A stretch of DNA of 64,000 nt from an uncultured Armatimonadota bacterium (GTDB lineage: Bacteria > Armatimonadota > Fimbriimonadia > Fimbriimonadales > Fimbriimonadaceae), in the NCBI GenBank assembly GCA_903904815.1, contig CAIVDU010000107.1, positions 22,000 through 85,999 of the forward strand, given 5' to 3'. The notes under the pieces were generated by a model. That model saw only the letters and a program-made list of their open reading frames with translations. It did no database searches and was not told the origin of the DNA. A program made the position numbers and the translations under genes. Of this stretch, positions 1 through 8,840 are shown piece by piece (positions within the stretch are counted from its first letter, which is position 1; each line of letters begins with the position of its first letter).

Positions 1-2992
1 GGGCATATTGGAGTGCCTCTGAAACTCCCCAAAGAGCTCCACGGCGATTCGGGTGGAGAGTGTCAAAAGCCCCGCAGAGAATGAGATGTTGGAGTTCATC
101 CTCCTCAGGTTGTGTTCTCAGAGTGAACTCCGCGAGTGACTCATACGGGCCGTTTCTTCGCTCAATGACAATCCGCTCACACAAATGAGTTGAAACTCCC
201 CCGATCCTTGTCAGAGGGATCCGTACGCCTCCATTGGGGACAACGAGTAGCGGATCATCGTCAGTCGTGACATCCTCTACTGAATAGGCAAGGCCACTCT
301 TGTTCACCGAGGGCGGCAGGAGACGAACCCCCTTCATTCGGGCTTCGACGGCCAGAGTATGGGAGGGGTAATAGCCTGCCGGTTGCGCTTCTAGGACGGC
401 AGCAAAGAACTCACTTGGGTGGTTGATCTTTGCCCAAAGCGAACGTATCGAGGTTTCAGCAAAGGCAAGCGCGTGACCTTCCGCAAATCCATACCCTTGG
501 TAGGGAGCAACGTGATCGAAGACAGTTTCAGCAATTCGCTCGCCATACCCGCGATCAACAACCCGCTGTTTGATCTCGTTTTCAACCGTCTTGATGTAGT
601 TCTCTCGCCGGCGCTTGTAAATACCCTCACGGATCGATTCCGCATCGCCCGAGGAGTAGCCAGCAAAGTGCACGAGTAATTCATCGACCTGCTCCTGAAA
701 CACCACGATGCCATAGGTCCTACCAAGAATGGCTTCCATTTCAGGATGCTCATACGTGAAGGGCATCCCGTTCTTCCGAGCAATCAGCTCTTCATTCTTG
801 ATGCATCCGCCGACTCCCGGACGGATGCACGCTTGCACGAGGGCCGCATCCTTCAGGTTCGAAGTCCTCATGCGAATATGAGCCGACGTCATTGCCGGCG
901 AAGCCGACTGAGTTATTCCAATCAGCTCGCCCTTTCGCATGGTGCGAAAGGTGTTTGGATCCTCTATGGTGATGTCCTTTGCTGAAAAGGAGGAATCCTT
1001 CATCCTGACGCTGTCTTGAGTGTGGGCCAAGATATCGAGGGCTCTTAGACACAGAATGTCGAACTTGTCGAAGCACCACTTTGCGCTTCGCTTATCCCAC
1101 TGAATAATGTTGACACCTTCGACGGCGGACTGAATCACCGGCACGGTGTCCGCAATGGGATCGCGGGAGACGATGACCCCGGATGGGTGCGATCGAACAT
1201 TTCGAGGGATGTCGGTAAGACGTTCGGCTAAACGAAAGACCCAACGAAATCGCTCTTTGGGTATTCCACTGTCCCTCAATTCAGGTCGCTGTTCCAGCGC
1301 ATCTTCGAGGCTCTTGGGAGAAATACCTCCATGGATCTTCTTTGCGAGGAATCGGATCGTTTCCTCCGGCAATCCCATCACCTTCCCTACTTCGCGGACG
1401 ATCCCGCGCGTCGAAAATGCCCCAAACGCCCCTACTGTCGCGACGTTTTCTGAACGAAAACGGGAAATCAAATGATTACGAACCTCGTCGCGCCGCTGCG
1501 CATCGAAATCGATATCGATATCGGGCCGCTTGCTGTTGTCAGACGGCATGAAACGATCGAAAGAGAGGTTGTGAGCGTAAGCGTCGATGCGAGATATGCC
1601 GAGGCAGTAGGCAATTACCGAGTCGACCACGGAGCCCCGACCCGAGAACTGAATGCCCTGTTCTTCCGACCATTCCGCTAACTCTCCGGCAATCAAGAAG
1701 TGACCCGAATAGCCATTGCCGGTGATGACGGAAAGTTCATGATCGATTCGCTGGTGAAGGCCTTTGGGAATGGACCGGTATCGCTTATGTGCGCCGGCAT
1801 AAACGACTTCCCTCAAGACTGCCGCATCGTCATCGTATAGCCTAGGAAGCTCGGTTCGTTTGGGAAGCACGTTCTCTTCACATCGTTCGGCAACCTTAAG
1901 AGTATTCGCCAGCAGGTCAGGTCGGTCTTCATAGATCCGATGCATATCATAAGGTGATCGAATGAATCGCTCTGCGTTCATGCTACGGGCGGGAGTATCA
2001 ATTGCGGTCGGTTGGGTTGGCAGACGGGTGGCCTTACGTCCGACGATGTCTTCGATCCCGCACAGGGAATGGATACAAGCAATCACGTCCTGGGCGGGGA
2101 AATGCTCTCTCCTGGCATGCGTCACAATTCCGCCGGCGCACGCCATCAATCTCATTTCTTCAGCAAAAGCGAGGAGTTGGTCGTTCACGAGCTTCTGCCA
2201 AGGAACAAAGCTGCGCTCAATCTGAACCACAACATTCTCGCGGCCGTACAGGCAGACTAATCGGTCGAGAATCTTTTGGGCCTCGCTGAATCGCTTGCTT
2301 GGTAAGAGTCGGGTCAGTGGGCCAACTTCTCCTCCAGTGAGGCACAGAAGATCATCAGTATGTTGTTCTAGCCGTTCCCAGGTCGAAAGGGGATAGAGCC
2401 GTGGCTCCTGAAGATGACAGGCCGTAATGAGTCTAGAAAGGGATCGGTATCCAATCTTAGTCTTTGCAACTAATACAATTTCACCGCCTTCCGGAAGTGT
2501 GATCGACGCTCCAATGAGCGGCTTAACCTGGACATTCTGCGCCGTGTGTTGGAACTCAATCACGCCGGCAAGTGAGAAGTGATCGGCAAGGAGAACGGCC
2601 GGAATGCCTTGACTCGCTGCCGCAGGCGCGATCTCATCAGCAAGCATTGCGCCATGACCGAGAGCGTAACCGCTCACCGCATGGAGCAGTGCGTACGGCT
2701 TAGGCTCCGCCCTCAGTGTCTTGTACGATCTAACCGGGACCTGCCCCAGGGACATACGAATCTTTTCGTCTCTCTCCTTGCGGAGTCGCAGATCGAGATC
2801 GACTCGATGGTCCTCCACGAGGGGGGCAATTTCAGATTTGAGATAGACATCGCCCAGGCACGGCGATTCTCGCACCTGATCGGTTATCTTTCCGTTCGGT
2901 TTAATAACACGCGTGATCTCCCGGTACGGTTCATGATCCCACCACCTTCCCGCTTCACGCCAAGTTGTGAGGGCCTCAACGCCATCCAACAA
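1..2992 (-). CDS. dnaE2: Error-prone DNA polymerase III alpha subunit, DnaE2/ImuC type (partial, C-terminus beyond the left edge)
   Basis: A minus-strand frame is open from 2992 to the window edge, about 997 codons. Residues from about 98 form a PHP-like domain (LLHAVSGYALGHG, then LADHFSLAGVIEF). The polymerase core carries PDIDIDFDAQRRDEV near residue 490, giving two catalytic Asp, and a KFDIL motif near residue 643, the likely third Asp. In the PHP part the usual HxHS is HAVS, so metal binding looks lost. About 60 residues precede the PHP part and contain a Trp-rich stretch (TTWREAGRWWDHEPYREI) resembling the DUF6504-type segment linked to ImuB proteins. The start is taken as TTG at 2992 because AGGAGA lies 10 nt upstream inside imuB; it overlaps imuB by 17 nt, so translation is probably coupled. 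Role by family: mutagenic translesion synthesis with ImuB. The pairing with imuB favours DnaE2 over replicative DnaE. Confidence 0.93.
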   Translation of the reverse strand, partial: MLDGVEALTTWREAGRWWDHEPYREITRVIKPNGKITDQVRESPCLGDVYLKSEIAPLVEDHRVDLDLRLRKERDEKIRMSLGQVPVRSYKTLRAEPKPYALLHAVSGYALGHGAMLADEIAPAAASQGIPAVLLADHFSLAGVIEFQHTAQNVQVKPLIGASITLPEGGEIVLVAKTKIGYRSLSRLITACHLQEPRLYPLSTWERLEQHTDDLLCLTGGEVGPLTRLLPSKRFSEAQKILDRLVCLYGRENVVVQIERSFVPWQKLVNDQLLAFAEEMRLMACAGGIVTHARREHFPAQDVIACIHSLCGIEDIVGRKATRLPTQPTAIDTPARSMNAERFIRSPYDMHRIYEDRPDLLANTLKVAERCEENVLPKRTELPRLYDDDAAVLREVVYAGAHKRYRSIPKGLHQRIDHELSVITGNGYSGHFLIAGELAEWSEEQGIQFSGRGSVVDSVIAYCLGISRIDAYAHNLSFDRFMPSDNSKRPDIDIDFDAQRRDEVRNHLISRFRSENVATVGAFGAFSTRGIVREVGKVMGLPEETIRFLAKKIHGGISPKSLEDALEQRPELRDSGIPKERFRWVFRLAERLTDIPRNVRSHPSGVIVSRDPIADTVPVIQSAVEGVNIIQWDKRSAKWCFDKFDILCLRALDILAHTQDSVRMKDSSFSAKDITIEDPNTFRTMRKGELIGITQSASPAMTSAHIRMRTSNLKDAALVQACIRPGVGGCIKNEELIARKNGMPFTYEHPEMEAILGRTYGIVVFQEQVDELLVHFAGYSSGDAESIREGIYKRRRENYIKTVENEIKQRVVDRGYGERIAETVFDHVAPYQGYGFAEGHALAFAETSIRSLWAKINHPSEFFAAVLEAQPAGYYPSHTLAVEARMKGVRLLPPSVNKSGLAYSVEDVTTDDDPLLVVPNGGVRIPLTRIGGVSTHLCERIVIERRNGPYESLAEFTLRTQPEEDELQHLILCGAFDTLHPNRRGALWGVSEALQYA

Positions 2993-4133
2993 TCTGTCCC
3001 ATCTCCTTCAAGAGTCGAACCCGACGCGGAAGCTCGATTTCCGAAGCTCGGCATAGAGACGCTTGTCCGAATACGGTTTGAACCGTCGAAACGGCTTGAG
3101 AAAGTTTCCTTTCCCCATCGGCCCGCTGTGCGAACAGTCCGTTTTGCACCCGTTTTGCTCGTTTCAGGTGCGGCAAAGTGACCCGTAAGCTGTAGACCGT
3201 TTCCTCAGTCTTGCCTTCGATGAGCAGGCGAAGGGACGCCAGCAGCGACAACTCGTTTCGGATCGGCTTCGAGAAGGTACGAGCGAAAGAGACGACTTTC
3301 GCCTCATGCTCGATGTGGAGCAGCAACTCGGAGGTTTCCTGCTCCTCGTTGAGGAGTTTCAAGCCCAACTGACGTGCCAACGCCACGCACCCTGCGGCAA
3401 TCGTCTCAAGGCTATCGGTCCCTCCTTCAAATGGAAAGAGGCATCCAAAAGAACGGTCAGGATAGATGGCTTCAACAGCCTCGAAATGCTGGGCATTTGC
3501 AAGGCGATGAATCAAAAGTCCCTCATCGGCGAACTGATTTAAAAGCACTTGCAACGGAAGCGTACGAAGGCTTTCAACATTTCGATATCCAAGGAGATGC
3601 AACTTGTCGCGAGTTGCTGGGCGTAAGAGGACAAGACTCTGAACCGGAAGCGGGGCCAGAAATACAAGTGGGTCATCCTGGGCTTCCCCTCTCCCAAACT
3701 CAAGCGCGAGTCGAGCAATCCACTTGGATTCTCCGTAGCCGGTGACGACTCTGGGCGAGTGGTTCGAGAGCGCCTGGATCGCCCAGTTCGCCATCTCCTG
3801 TGACCTAGGATGGCCGCTTAGATCGACAATCGCTTCATGTTGATCGAGGGGTTCGATCGTGTCCGAAAAAGGAACCAGAGTATCCAGCCATTCACGTTGA
3901 GCATTCCTGAAATCGTCGATTTTGCGTTCAATGAATCGAGCCGATGTGAGGAGAGCTTTGGCTTGAGAGACGGACATTCCCGACACGACACCACGCGAAA
4001 GAGCATCGTCTGATGCATCGAGGACATATCCTTTGTCGGTGACCACGAAGGTGGAATCCCCGAGGTCAGGAACCTTTCGAACCAACTCACGAGCGTAAAA
4101 CGACTCCAGACGAACGCACAGGAAATAGTGCAT
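2976..4133 (-). CDS. imuB: ImuB-like Y-family polymerase homologue (translesion accessory)
   Basis: 385 aa. The N-terminus MHYFLCVRLESFYARELV aligns with the Y-family opening (HxDxDxFFASVE), but the first catalytic Asp is replaced (VRLE). The later SxDE site reads DQHEAIVDLSGH. These losses are typical of ImuB, which recruits DnaE2 to the beta clamp rather than synthesising DNA itself. The little-finger part ends with GQIVGWR. The gene is directly upstream of and overlapping dnaE2, as in imuB-dnaE2 (dnaE2) mutagenesis cassettes. No imuA or lexA lies next to it. A weak inverted repeat (4137-4152) sits just before the start and could be a damage-response operator, but this is a guess. An active Pol IV is less likely because of the missing acidic residues. 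Confidence 0.85.
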   Translation of the reverse strand: MHYFLCVRLESFYARELVRKVPDLGDSTFVVTDKGYVLDASDDALSRGVVSGMSVSQAKALLTSARFIERKIDDFRNAQREWLDTLVPFSDTIEPLDQHEAIVDLSGHPRSQEMANWAIQALSNHSPRVVTGYGESKWIARLALEFGRGEAQDDPLVFLAPLPVQSLVLLRPATRDKLHLLGYRNVESLRTLPLQVLLNQFADEGLLIHRLANAQHFEAVEAIYPDRSFGCLFPFEGGTDSLETIAAGCVALARQLGLKLLNEEQETSELLLHIEHEAKVVSFARTFSKPIRNELSLLASLRLLIEGKTEETVYSLRVTLPHLKRAKRVQNGLFAQRADGERKLSQAVSTVQTVFGQASLCRASEIELPRRVRLLKEMGQIVGWR

Positions 4134-4231
4134 ATATGTCTACTATGATACACATCTCCAGTTTTCGTTAGGGGGAAATTCGATTCGTTTTTCGATGCAT
4201 TCTCGACCGCGCGGTTGTCGTGCCAAAAGAT

Positions 4232-4270
4232 AAAAAAAGAGCGCCGCCCCAGAGGATAGGGGCAGCGCTA
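4232..4270 (-). terminator. Rho-independent terminator (minus strand)
   Basis: Read on the minus strand, AGCGCTGCCCC and GGGGCGGCGCT form a GC-rich hairpin with a short loop and one bulge, followed by seven T (forward strand A run at 4232-4239). It would stop a leftward transcript arriving from about 4300-4450. It does not belong to imuB, which starts further left. Confidence 0.6.
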
Positions 4271-4302
4271 AGGTTGCTTTGGTTTGTTGGTTTTGGTATG
4301 TC

Positions 4303-4431
4303 TCATGCGGCTAAAACCGCTTGATATTCAATTCGGCTTAGCGAAGCAGTTCGCTTAGGATGAAACCTCAGTATTGCGCCGGAGTCCGCACAATTTAGAG
4401 CATCAGTCCCAGTAAATTGCCTGTAACTCAT
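4303..4431 (-). CDS. Possible 42-aa peptide upstream of a terminator
   Basis: ATG at 4431 opens 42 codons (begins MSYRQFTGTDALNC, ends EYQAVLAA) and stops 33 nt before the hairpin terminator at 4232-4270. No clear ribosome binding site and no recognised family. The terminator shows that something leftward is transcribed here. It may be this peptide or a non-coding RNA whose reading frame is fortuitous. Confidence 0.2.
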   Translation of the reverse strand: MSYRQFTGTDALNCADSGAILRFHPKRTASLSRIEYQAVLAA

Positions 4432-5030
4432 TCTTTAGGTACTAATTTAGTCGTTTATTGCATAAAAATAGATTCATCGACGGGTTTCATCGCGACCGAG
4501 CCATCTGGTACCTGCGAGCCTGTGGTGGTCTTCTCAATCCCCACCGTCGCTATAACGGAACATGGGCAGCAATACCAACCACAATCCATCAGTCACACCA
4601 CCCTCCGTAGCTTTTAAGATTCCTATGTCGAGTTTTGACGAGGTTGCAATCTAGACAACCCAACTGCACGGTTCCCATCAACCTGAGTGCCAGATACCCA
4701 GGAGGCCGGCATCGCATTAAGCCAGAAAGTCAGTCAGATGAACCCTCCGGACTGCAAACTGCCGGCATTCTTTGGAGCTTGCGAAGGATCTCTTCAGGTC
4801 AGATCAAGCTCGAACTCCTACTCATAGTGGCTGTCAGCGAGGAAGAGATCCCTCCTTTGACGGGATGACGCCTCGATGCATTGGGTATCCAGCCTACAAG
4901 CCTCAGTCTTTTCGCTGTCCTCTGGAGAAAACAAACTAACTTGACAAGCCACTCGGCTGGCCGCCAAATCACCACTTTCCAATTGCAAGCCAGACCTTTG
5001 GCCCACTGACCGAAAAACCCAAGCTACACT
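4432..5030. other. Gene-poor intergenic stretch
   Basis: No reading frame with family resemblance or a good ribosome binding site. Around 4746-4795 there is a short segment (CCGGACTGCAAACTGCCGG, then GCTTGCGAAGGATCTC) resembling repeat material elsewhere in this window (33437-33455 and 61186-61212). Confidence 0.5.
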
Positions 5031-5170
5031 CTTGTTGTGTCCAGTTTAAGCCTGTATCTGTGCCTGAGTTATTATCTCACCCCACTTGGTGAGGCGCAAG
5101 GTGCTGCAACATAAAGCAAGCTTAATCCAAACCCTTAGCCCCGCCAAGTAAGAACTTGGTGGGGCTTTTT
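5031..5170 (+). ncRNA. Candidate small RNA ending in a strong terminator
   Basis: A rightward terminator (5137-5170) has no protein gene upstream for about 1 kb. The approximately 100 nt before it contain several short complementary segments, for example CCCACTTGG against the following GGTGAGG region, and no credible reading frame. A TACACT box at 5025-5030 could be a -10 element, but no well spaced -35 was found. The family is not recognised; a 6S-like or trans-acting RNA is possible. Only the terminator is well supported. Confidence 0.3.
5137..5170 (+). terminator. Strong Rho-independent terminator
   Basis: AGCCCCGCCAAGT pairs with ACTTGGTGGGGCT over 13 bp (one G-U) around an AAGA loop and is followed by five T. 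It lies 20 nt before tRNA-Leu and insulates the tRNA genes from upstream transcription. Confidence 0.8.
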
Positions 5171-5189
5171 CGTTTGTGAACACAACATC

Positions 5190-5273
5190 GCGGGGTTGGT
5201 GGAATTGGTAGACACATCTGTCTTAGGAACAGACGCTCCGGCACTGAGAGTTCGAGTCTCTTGCCCCGCACCA
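5190..5273 (+). tRNA. tRNA-Leu (anticodon UAG)
   Basis: Acceptor arm GCGGGGT (5190-5196) pairs with GCCCCGC (5263-5269). The anticodon stem TCTGT/ACAGA encloses the loop CTTAGGA with anticodon TAG. The T arm is GAGAG-TTCGAGT-CTCTT. There is an extended variable region as expected for a class II tRNA. The 3' CCA is encoded (5271-5273). It reads leucine CUA/CUN codons. Confidence 0.93.
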
Positions 5274-5377
5274 ATATCGAAAGTATGAACAGGCGGTGAC
5301 GTGGCATAACGAAAACGATTGCAAATCTGAGAGACGAAAAGGTCTCCCAGGTTGGAATCGAAGTCTAATCACCCAAT

Positions 5378-5462
5378 GGACGCATCGCATAGTGGCAATT
5401 GCAGGAGGCTGTAACCCTCCTCCTTAATCGGTTCGTAGGTTCGAGTCCTACTGCGTCCACCA
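5378..5462 (+). tRNA. tRNA-Tyr (anticodon GUA)
   Basis: Acceptor GGACGCA (5378-5384) pairs with TGCGTCC (5452-5458). The anticodon stem GGAGG/CCTCC encloses CTGTAAC, giving anticodon GTA. The T arm is GTAGG-TTCGAGT-CCTAC. A medium-long variable arm fits bacterial tRNA-Tyr, and CCA is encoded. It lies 104 nt after tRNA-Leu, so the two may be co-transcribed. Confidence 0.93.
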
Positions 5463-5560
5463 CTCTTTAATTCCTTTATTTCTTCGATACATTCAAGCGG
5501 CAGCGATGACGAGTGAAGCAACCACGATCCCACGCATAGTGCCGACGTTACCCGCTCAAT

Positions 5561-7390
5561 TCAATGATTGAGCATGACGAGGCAATTAGAGTCGTTAAAA
5601 GGATTCTTACTGACGTGATAGACCTGCGACTTACGGTTTGCGATGCGCAACGTAAACGACTCATCCTCAGCACACGGCAGCTTCAGACCATCGACCACAT
5701 GAATCGTCTGCCCTCTACTTTCTACGCCGAGCTTTCGCATCAGTACCCCGGCTCGAACCTGGTCTAACGTCTGAAATCCGAATGGCTGCAACAGATCGAT
5801 TCCAGCGAGTTGGTCTCCTCCAGTGTCAGTAACGGTCATTACCGCCAAATTGGTCTCTTTCTGGATCGTCTTGCCCTTCAAACGATCTTCAATCATCCCG
5901 TGCACATGTTCCAACGTGAACATGACGACTCGACCACTGTTGGTGACATAGACCGCCGGGATTTCATCCGGGTAGCCAAAGCCGGTCCAAAGTTCCACTT
6001 CGGCCGTCGTGTTGCCGTTCGGAACCTTCGCCAAGAGCGTCCACCTCATTCCATGTTTTTCCCCGAAGGCCTGAACCTCTCGGATGCGCAGGGTGAAGAT
6101 CCCATTGGGAGACTTGTGAATGGTCTCTGAGAAGATGCGCCTTCTGGGTTCCACGTCTTCTTTGGGTCGTCTCCCCGCGAATCCTTGGAAAGTCTGAAGA
6201 TGATTTCCATCGAAGGAATCGCTCGTGAAGAGGAACCTTCGGTGGTGGTCGTCGTAGATGTCGACGCGATCGGTCAGTCCGTAGGTGATAAAGCGATCCT
6301 TGGACTTGCCGATCGACATCCACTCTCCATCCTTCAACACAGAAAAGTCGTCGAGATGGAGATCATTGGCGGGATAGTGTCGATCAAGATCGGCCATCGC
6401 AAGCCGTGAGCCGTTTTCGGCGAGGTATTCCACGTGCGTCTTTGCATTGGACGGTGAAGGCGCCTCAATCCAAAGGAGGTTCCTGGCCGGAGTCACTAAC
6501 GTCGCATCCGGCCTGTGGGTTACTTCACGCTCATTGGCAGCTGACCTCAGCCAATTCGACTGCTGCCACCCGTACCCGAGATTGGATAACCAGTGACGGT
6601 CGTGCACGCCCGGGGCCGCCGACTTCGCGGTCCAGAGCATAAGTGGGGAATCCTGAGCCAAAGGAGCTATCGTTGGGCAAAACAGTCGATCGTCTTTAAT
6701 CACATCGGCCAGGATAGGTTTCTGCTTGCGGAGGAGCGTGTCGGACACGTACGCGATTGGCTTTCCATCGTAGCCCCGCCACAACACGTCCACTGTCACG
6801 GTAGCCCCCGTCGTAGTGGGGAGCGTCAGTTCTTCCGCGCCTCCCTGCTTATAGGTGGTCAACGACGCCGTCGACTTGATGAGTCCGGTTGGGAAACCCG
6901 GTCCCCGATATAGGTGCTTGGTCTCTGCTTCTGTTACATCGTAATCGGCCGCTGGATGGATCCGTTTTGGCGGAACGGGGACCGGTACGCCCTGAAATAA
7001 ATCCCATGAGCCCCAAGATCCAAGGAGTTTCCCGCGAGGGTCCATGACCCAAAGCGTGCCTGAACCTCCGGGCCCAGGCATCGAATCGGTGAGGACCCAG
7101 AGATTTCCGGTCTTTCCTACCCAGTGCTTTCCGTAGAGCTCATTGCGAGTCAAACGCCACAACTCGCTCCGCACGCCCCACGGGTCGGTCTTCCAGTAGA
7201 CGTATTGGGAGACAGCGTAGGGACGAATTCCAGACCTTATCTCGGTGTGAACTTCGAGTTCATATCCATTACGCGTCAAACCAAGGCGCGTACCGCGTAT
7301 CAGAGCAAAGGAATGCCCGACGAGCACAGCCAGGATTCCAACGGCGCCAGCAATCCCCACAAATCGGACCAATGGCTTGGATTGCACCAT
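5561..7390 (-). CDS. Large membrane-anchored or exported protein of unknown function
   Basis: 609 aa. The N-terminus has a basic start (MVQSKPLVR) followed by a hydrophobic stretch at about residues 9-31 (GIAGAVGILAVLVGHSFAL), which reads as a signal anchor or signal peptide. The rest is hydrophilic and rich in Trp, Gly and Asp with beta-strand character (repeated VLKDGEW / GKSKDRF-like turns). This could be a beta-propeller-like extracytoplasmic domain, but no family motif is recognised. It is divergent from the gene at 7497, with a 106-nt shared promoter region. No enzymatic role is claimed. Confidence 0.75.
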   Translation of the reverse strand: MVQSKPLVRFVGIAGAVGILAVLVGHSFALIRGTRLGLTRNGYELEVHTEIRSGIRPYAVSQYVYWKTDPWGVRSELWRLTRNELYGKHWVGKTGNLWVLTDSMPGPGGSGTLWVMDPRGKLLGSWGSWDLFQGVPVPVPPKRIHPAADYDVTEAETKHLYRGPGFPTGLIKSTASLTTYKQGGAEELTLPTTTGATVTVDVLWRGYDGKPIAYVSDTLLRKQKPILADVIKDDRLFCPTIAPLAQDSPLMLWTAKSAAPGVHDRHWLSNLGYGWQQSNWLRSAANEREVTHRPDATLVTPARNLLWIEAPSPSNAKTHVEYLAENGSRLAMADLDRHYPANDLHLDDFSVLKDGEWMSIGKSKDRFITYGLTDRVDIYDDHHRRFLFTSDSFDGNHLQTFQGFAGRRPKEDVEPRRRIFSETIHKSPNGIFTLRIREVQAFGEKHGMRWTLLAKVPNGNTTAEVELWTGFGYPDEIPAVYVTNSGRVVMFTLEHVHGMIEDRLKGKTIQKETNLAVMTVTDTGGDQLAGIDLLQPFGFQTLDQVRAGVLMRKLGVESRGQTIHVVDGLKLPCAEDESFTLRIANRKSQVYHVSKNPFNDSNCLVMLNH

Positions 7391-7496
7391 ACTCGTGAGT
7401 GTTGCGCGAAAGAGCGTTTGTTCACATGCTCAAAACAAAACTCGTCAATTGCATCTCGCAACGTAATTCCTTTCCATTGCGTCTTGATTAGCGACC

Positions 7497-8273
7497 ATGG
7501 AGTTCCTTGCAATCCCGTTCTTGGTCATTTTCGCGCTCATCGTCATCGGCGCGATTGTGAGCAAGAAAAAACTCGAGGAACGAAGGGCGGCATTGGCCAG
7601 GTTGGCCACCCAATATGGACTTAAATTTATTCCGGACGCCTTGAACGATGCGGTGCCTGGTGGCTTTTGGGCGCAGGCATTCGGCGATCATTCGCAGACG
7701 GACGAGCGAAGATTCCTGTCTCGGTTCGAAGCCCTCTGGCCCTTTGGAACAGGGACGCATCGAATAGCCCGTGACCTTCTTTACGGCACTCATGGAAACA
7801 TCGATTGGGCAATCTTCGATTACAGTTATCAGACAACCTCGTCCAACGGGCCCGACGGTGGTCAGACGACCACCACTCACCCATTCGGCGTGATCTGCGC
7901 CAGGATTCCAGTTTCGTTACCTTGCATTCACCTGTCGGAAGAGAACTTTCTCCATCGGATCGGCTGCAAATTAGGTGCGCATGAGATGACCTTCGAACTC
8001 GAGGAATTTAATCGCCGATATTTCATCCGAGCCGATGATGAACGCGCCGCTTACGACTTACTGCATCCGCAAGCGATCGAGTACCTGATGACCCTGTCCA
8101 CTCGTGATTGGCAGTTCAGCGGTTGTCAGATCGTCATCGCACGGACTGGGCAATATATGCCCCATGAGATCCCAGTTGTGATGGGAGAAATTGATGGCTT
8201 TGTGCGTTTGATCCCCGGATACGTCAAAGAAGATCGCGCCCTCGTACCCGATTGGCAGGGTCCCTTCCGATGA
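7497..8273 (+). CDS. Membrane-anchored protein of unknown function, upstream of LemA
   Basis: 258 aa. One N-terminal transmembrane helix (about residues 3-21, FLAIPFLVIFALIVIGAIV) is followed by a basic, helical linker (SKKKLEERRAALARLA) and a soluble domain of about 220 residues. The layout resembles DUF3137-type proteins often found with LemA, but similarity is only by eye. Its stop codon overlaps the lemA start (ATGA), so the two form an operon and probably work together at the membrane. Its biochemical role is unknown. Confidence 0.75.
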   Translation: MEFLAIPFLVIFALIVIGAIVSKKKLEERRAALARLATQYGLKFIPDALNDAVPGGFWAQAFGDHSQTDERRFLSRFEALWPFGTGTHRIARDLLYGTHGNIDWAIFDYSYQTTSSNGPDGGQTTTTHPFGVICARIPVSLPCIHLSEENFLHRIGCKLGAHEMTFELEEFNRRYFIRADDERAAYDLLHPQAIEYLMTLSTRDWQFSGCQIVIARTGQYMPHEIPVVMGEIDGFVRLIPGYVKEDRALVPDWQGPFR

Positions 8274-8827
8274 ACCAATTGCTCGTCCCAGTTCTCCTCT
8301 TTGGCGTCGTTTTCCCACTCTTCTGGGCGATTGCGACTTCCAATAAATTCACGCGCCTCGAGAAACTCCTCCAAGAATCTTGGTCCAACATCGACATTGC
8401 CCTCAAACGACGACACGACCTGATTCCCAACCTTGTTGAGACGGTCAAGGCGTACGCGGCCCATGAGAAGGAACTCTTGGAGCGGCTGGTTCACGCAAGG
8501 GAACGTGCGATTCAAGGCAGTGCCAACGAAGAATCTGAACTTGCAAGAACGGTCTCTGTAGTGTTTGCGCGCGCGGAAGCCTATCCAGATCTGAAGGCGA
8601 GCCAAAACTTCATCGAGTTGCAGCTAGAACTCGCAAATACGGAAGATCGAATTGCCGCCGCGCGCCGGTTCTACAACGCCAATGTACGCGACTTCAATAT
8701 TCTCCTTGAGTCGTTTCCTTCGAGCTTAGTGTCGGGCGGACGCCAGGCAAAAGAGTTTTTTGAAGTCGAGGCGGTGGAGATCAGGGCGGTTCCGAAGATT
8801 TCACTCGCCTTCGAAAAAACGGAATGA
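8270..8827 (+). CDS. lemA: LemA family protein
   Basis: 185 aa. A single N-terminal transmembrane helix (LLVPVLLFGVVFPLFWAI) is followed by the LemA signature: LLQESWSNIDIALKRRHDL, then IPNLVETVKAYAAHEKELLE, and near the end YNANVRDFNILLESFPS. Start chosen at the ATG that overlaps the upstream stop (ATGA); an in-frame start 18 nt earlier would lie inside the preceding gene. LemA proteins are membrane-anchored helical bundles of uncertain role, often next to TPM/HtpX or DUF3137 genes. Confidence 0.92.
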   Translation: MNQLLVPVLLFGVVFPLFWAIATSNKFTRLEKLLQESWSNIDIALKRRHDLIPNLVETVKAYAAHEKELLERLVHARERAIQGSANEESELARTVSVVFARAEAYPDLKASQNFIELQLELANTEDRIAAARRFYNANVRDFNILLESFPSSLVSGGRQAKEFFEVEAVEIRAVPKISLAFEKTE

Positions 8828-8840
8828 TTTTTCGCGGGCA

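Noticed and set aside
2579..3181. 200-codon rightward frame
   Set aside because: It lies antisense to the 5' part of dnaE2 and the 3' end of imuB, both of which have clear family motifs; its own sequence has no protein-like features.
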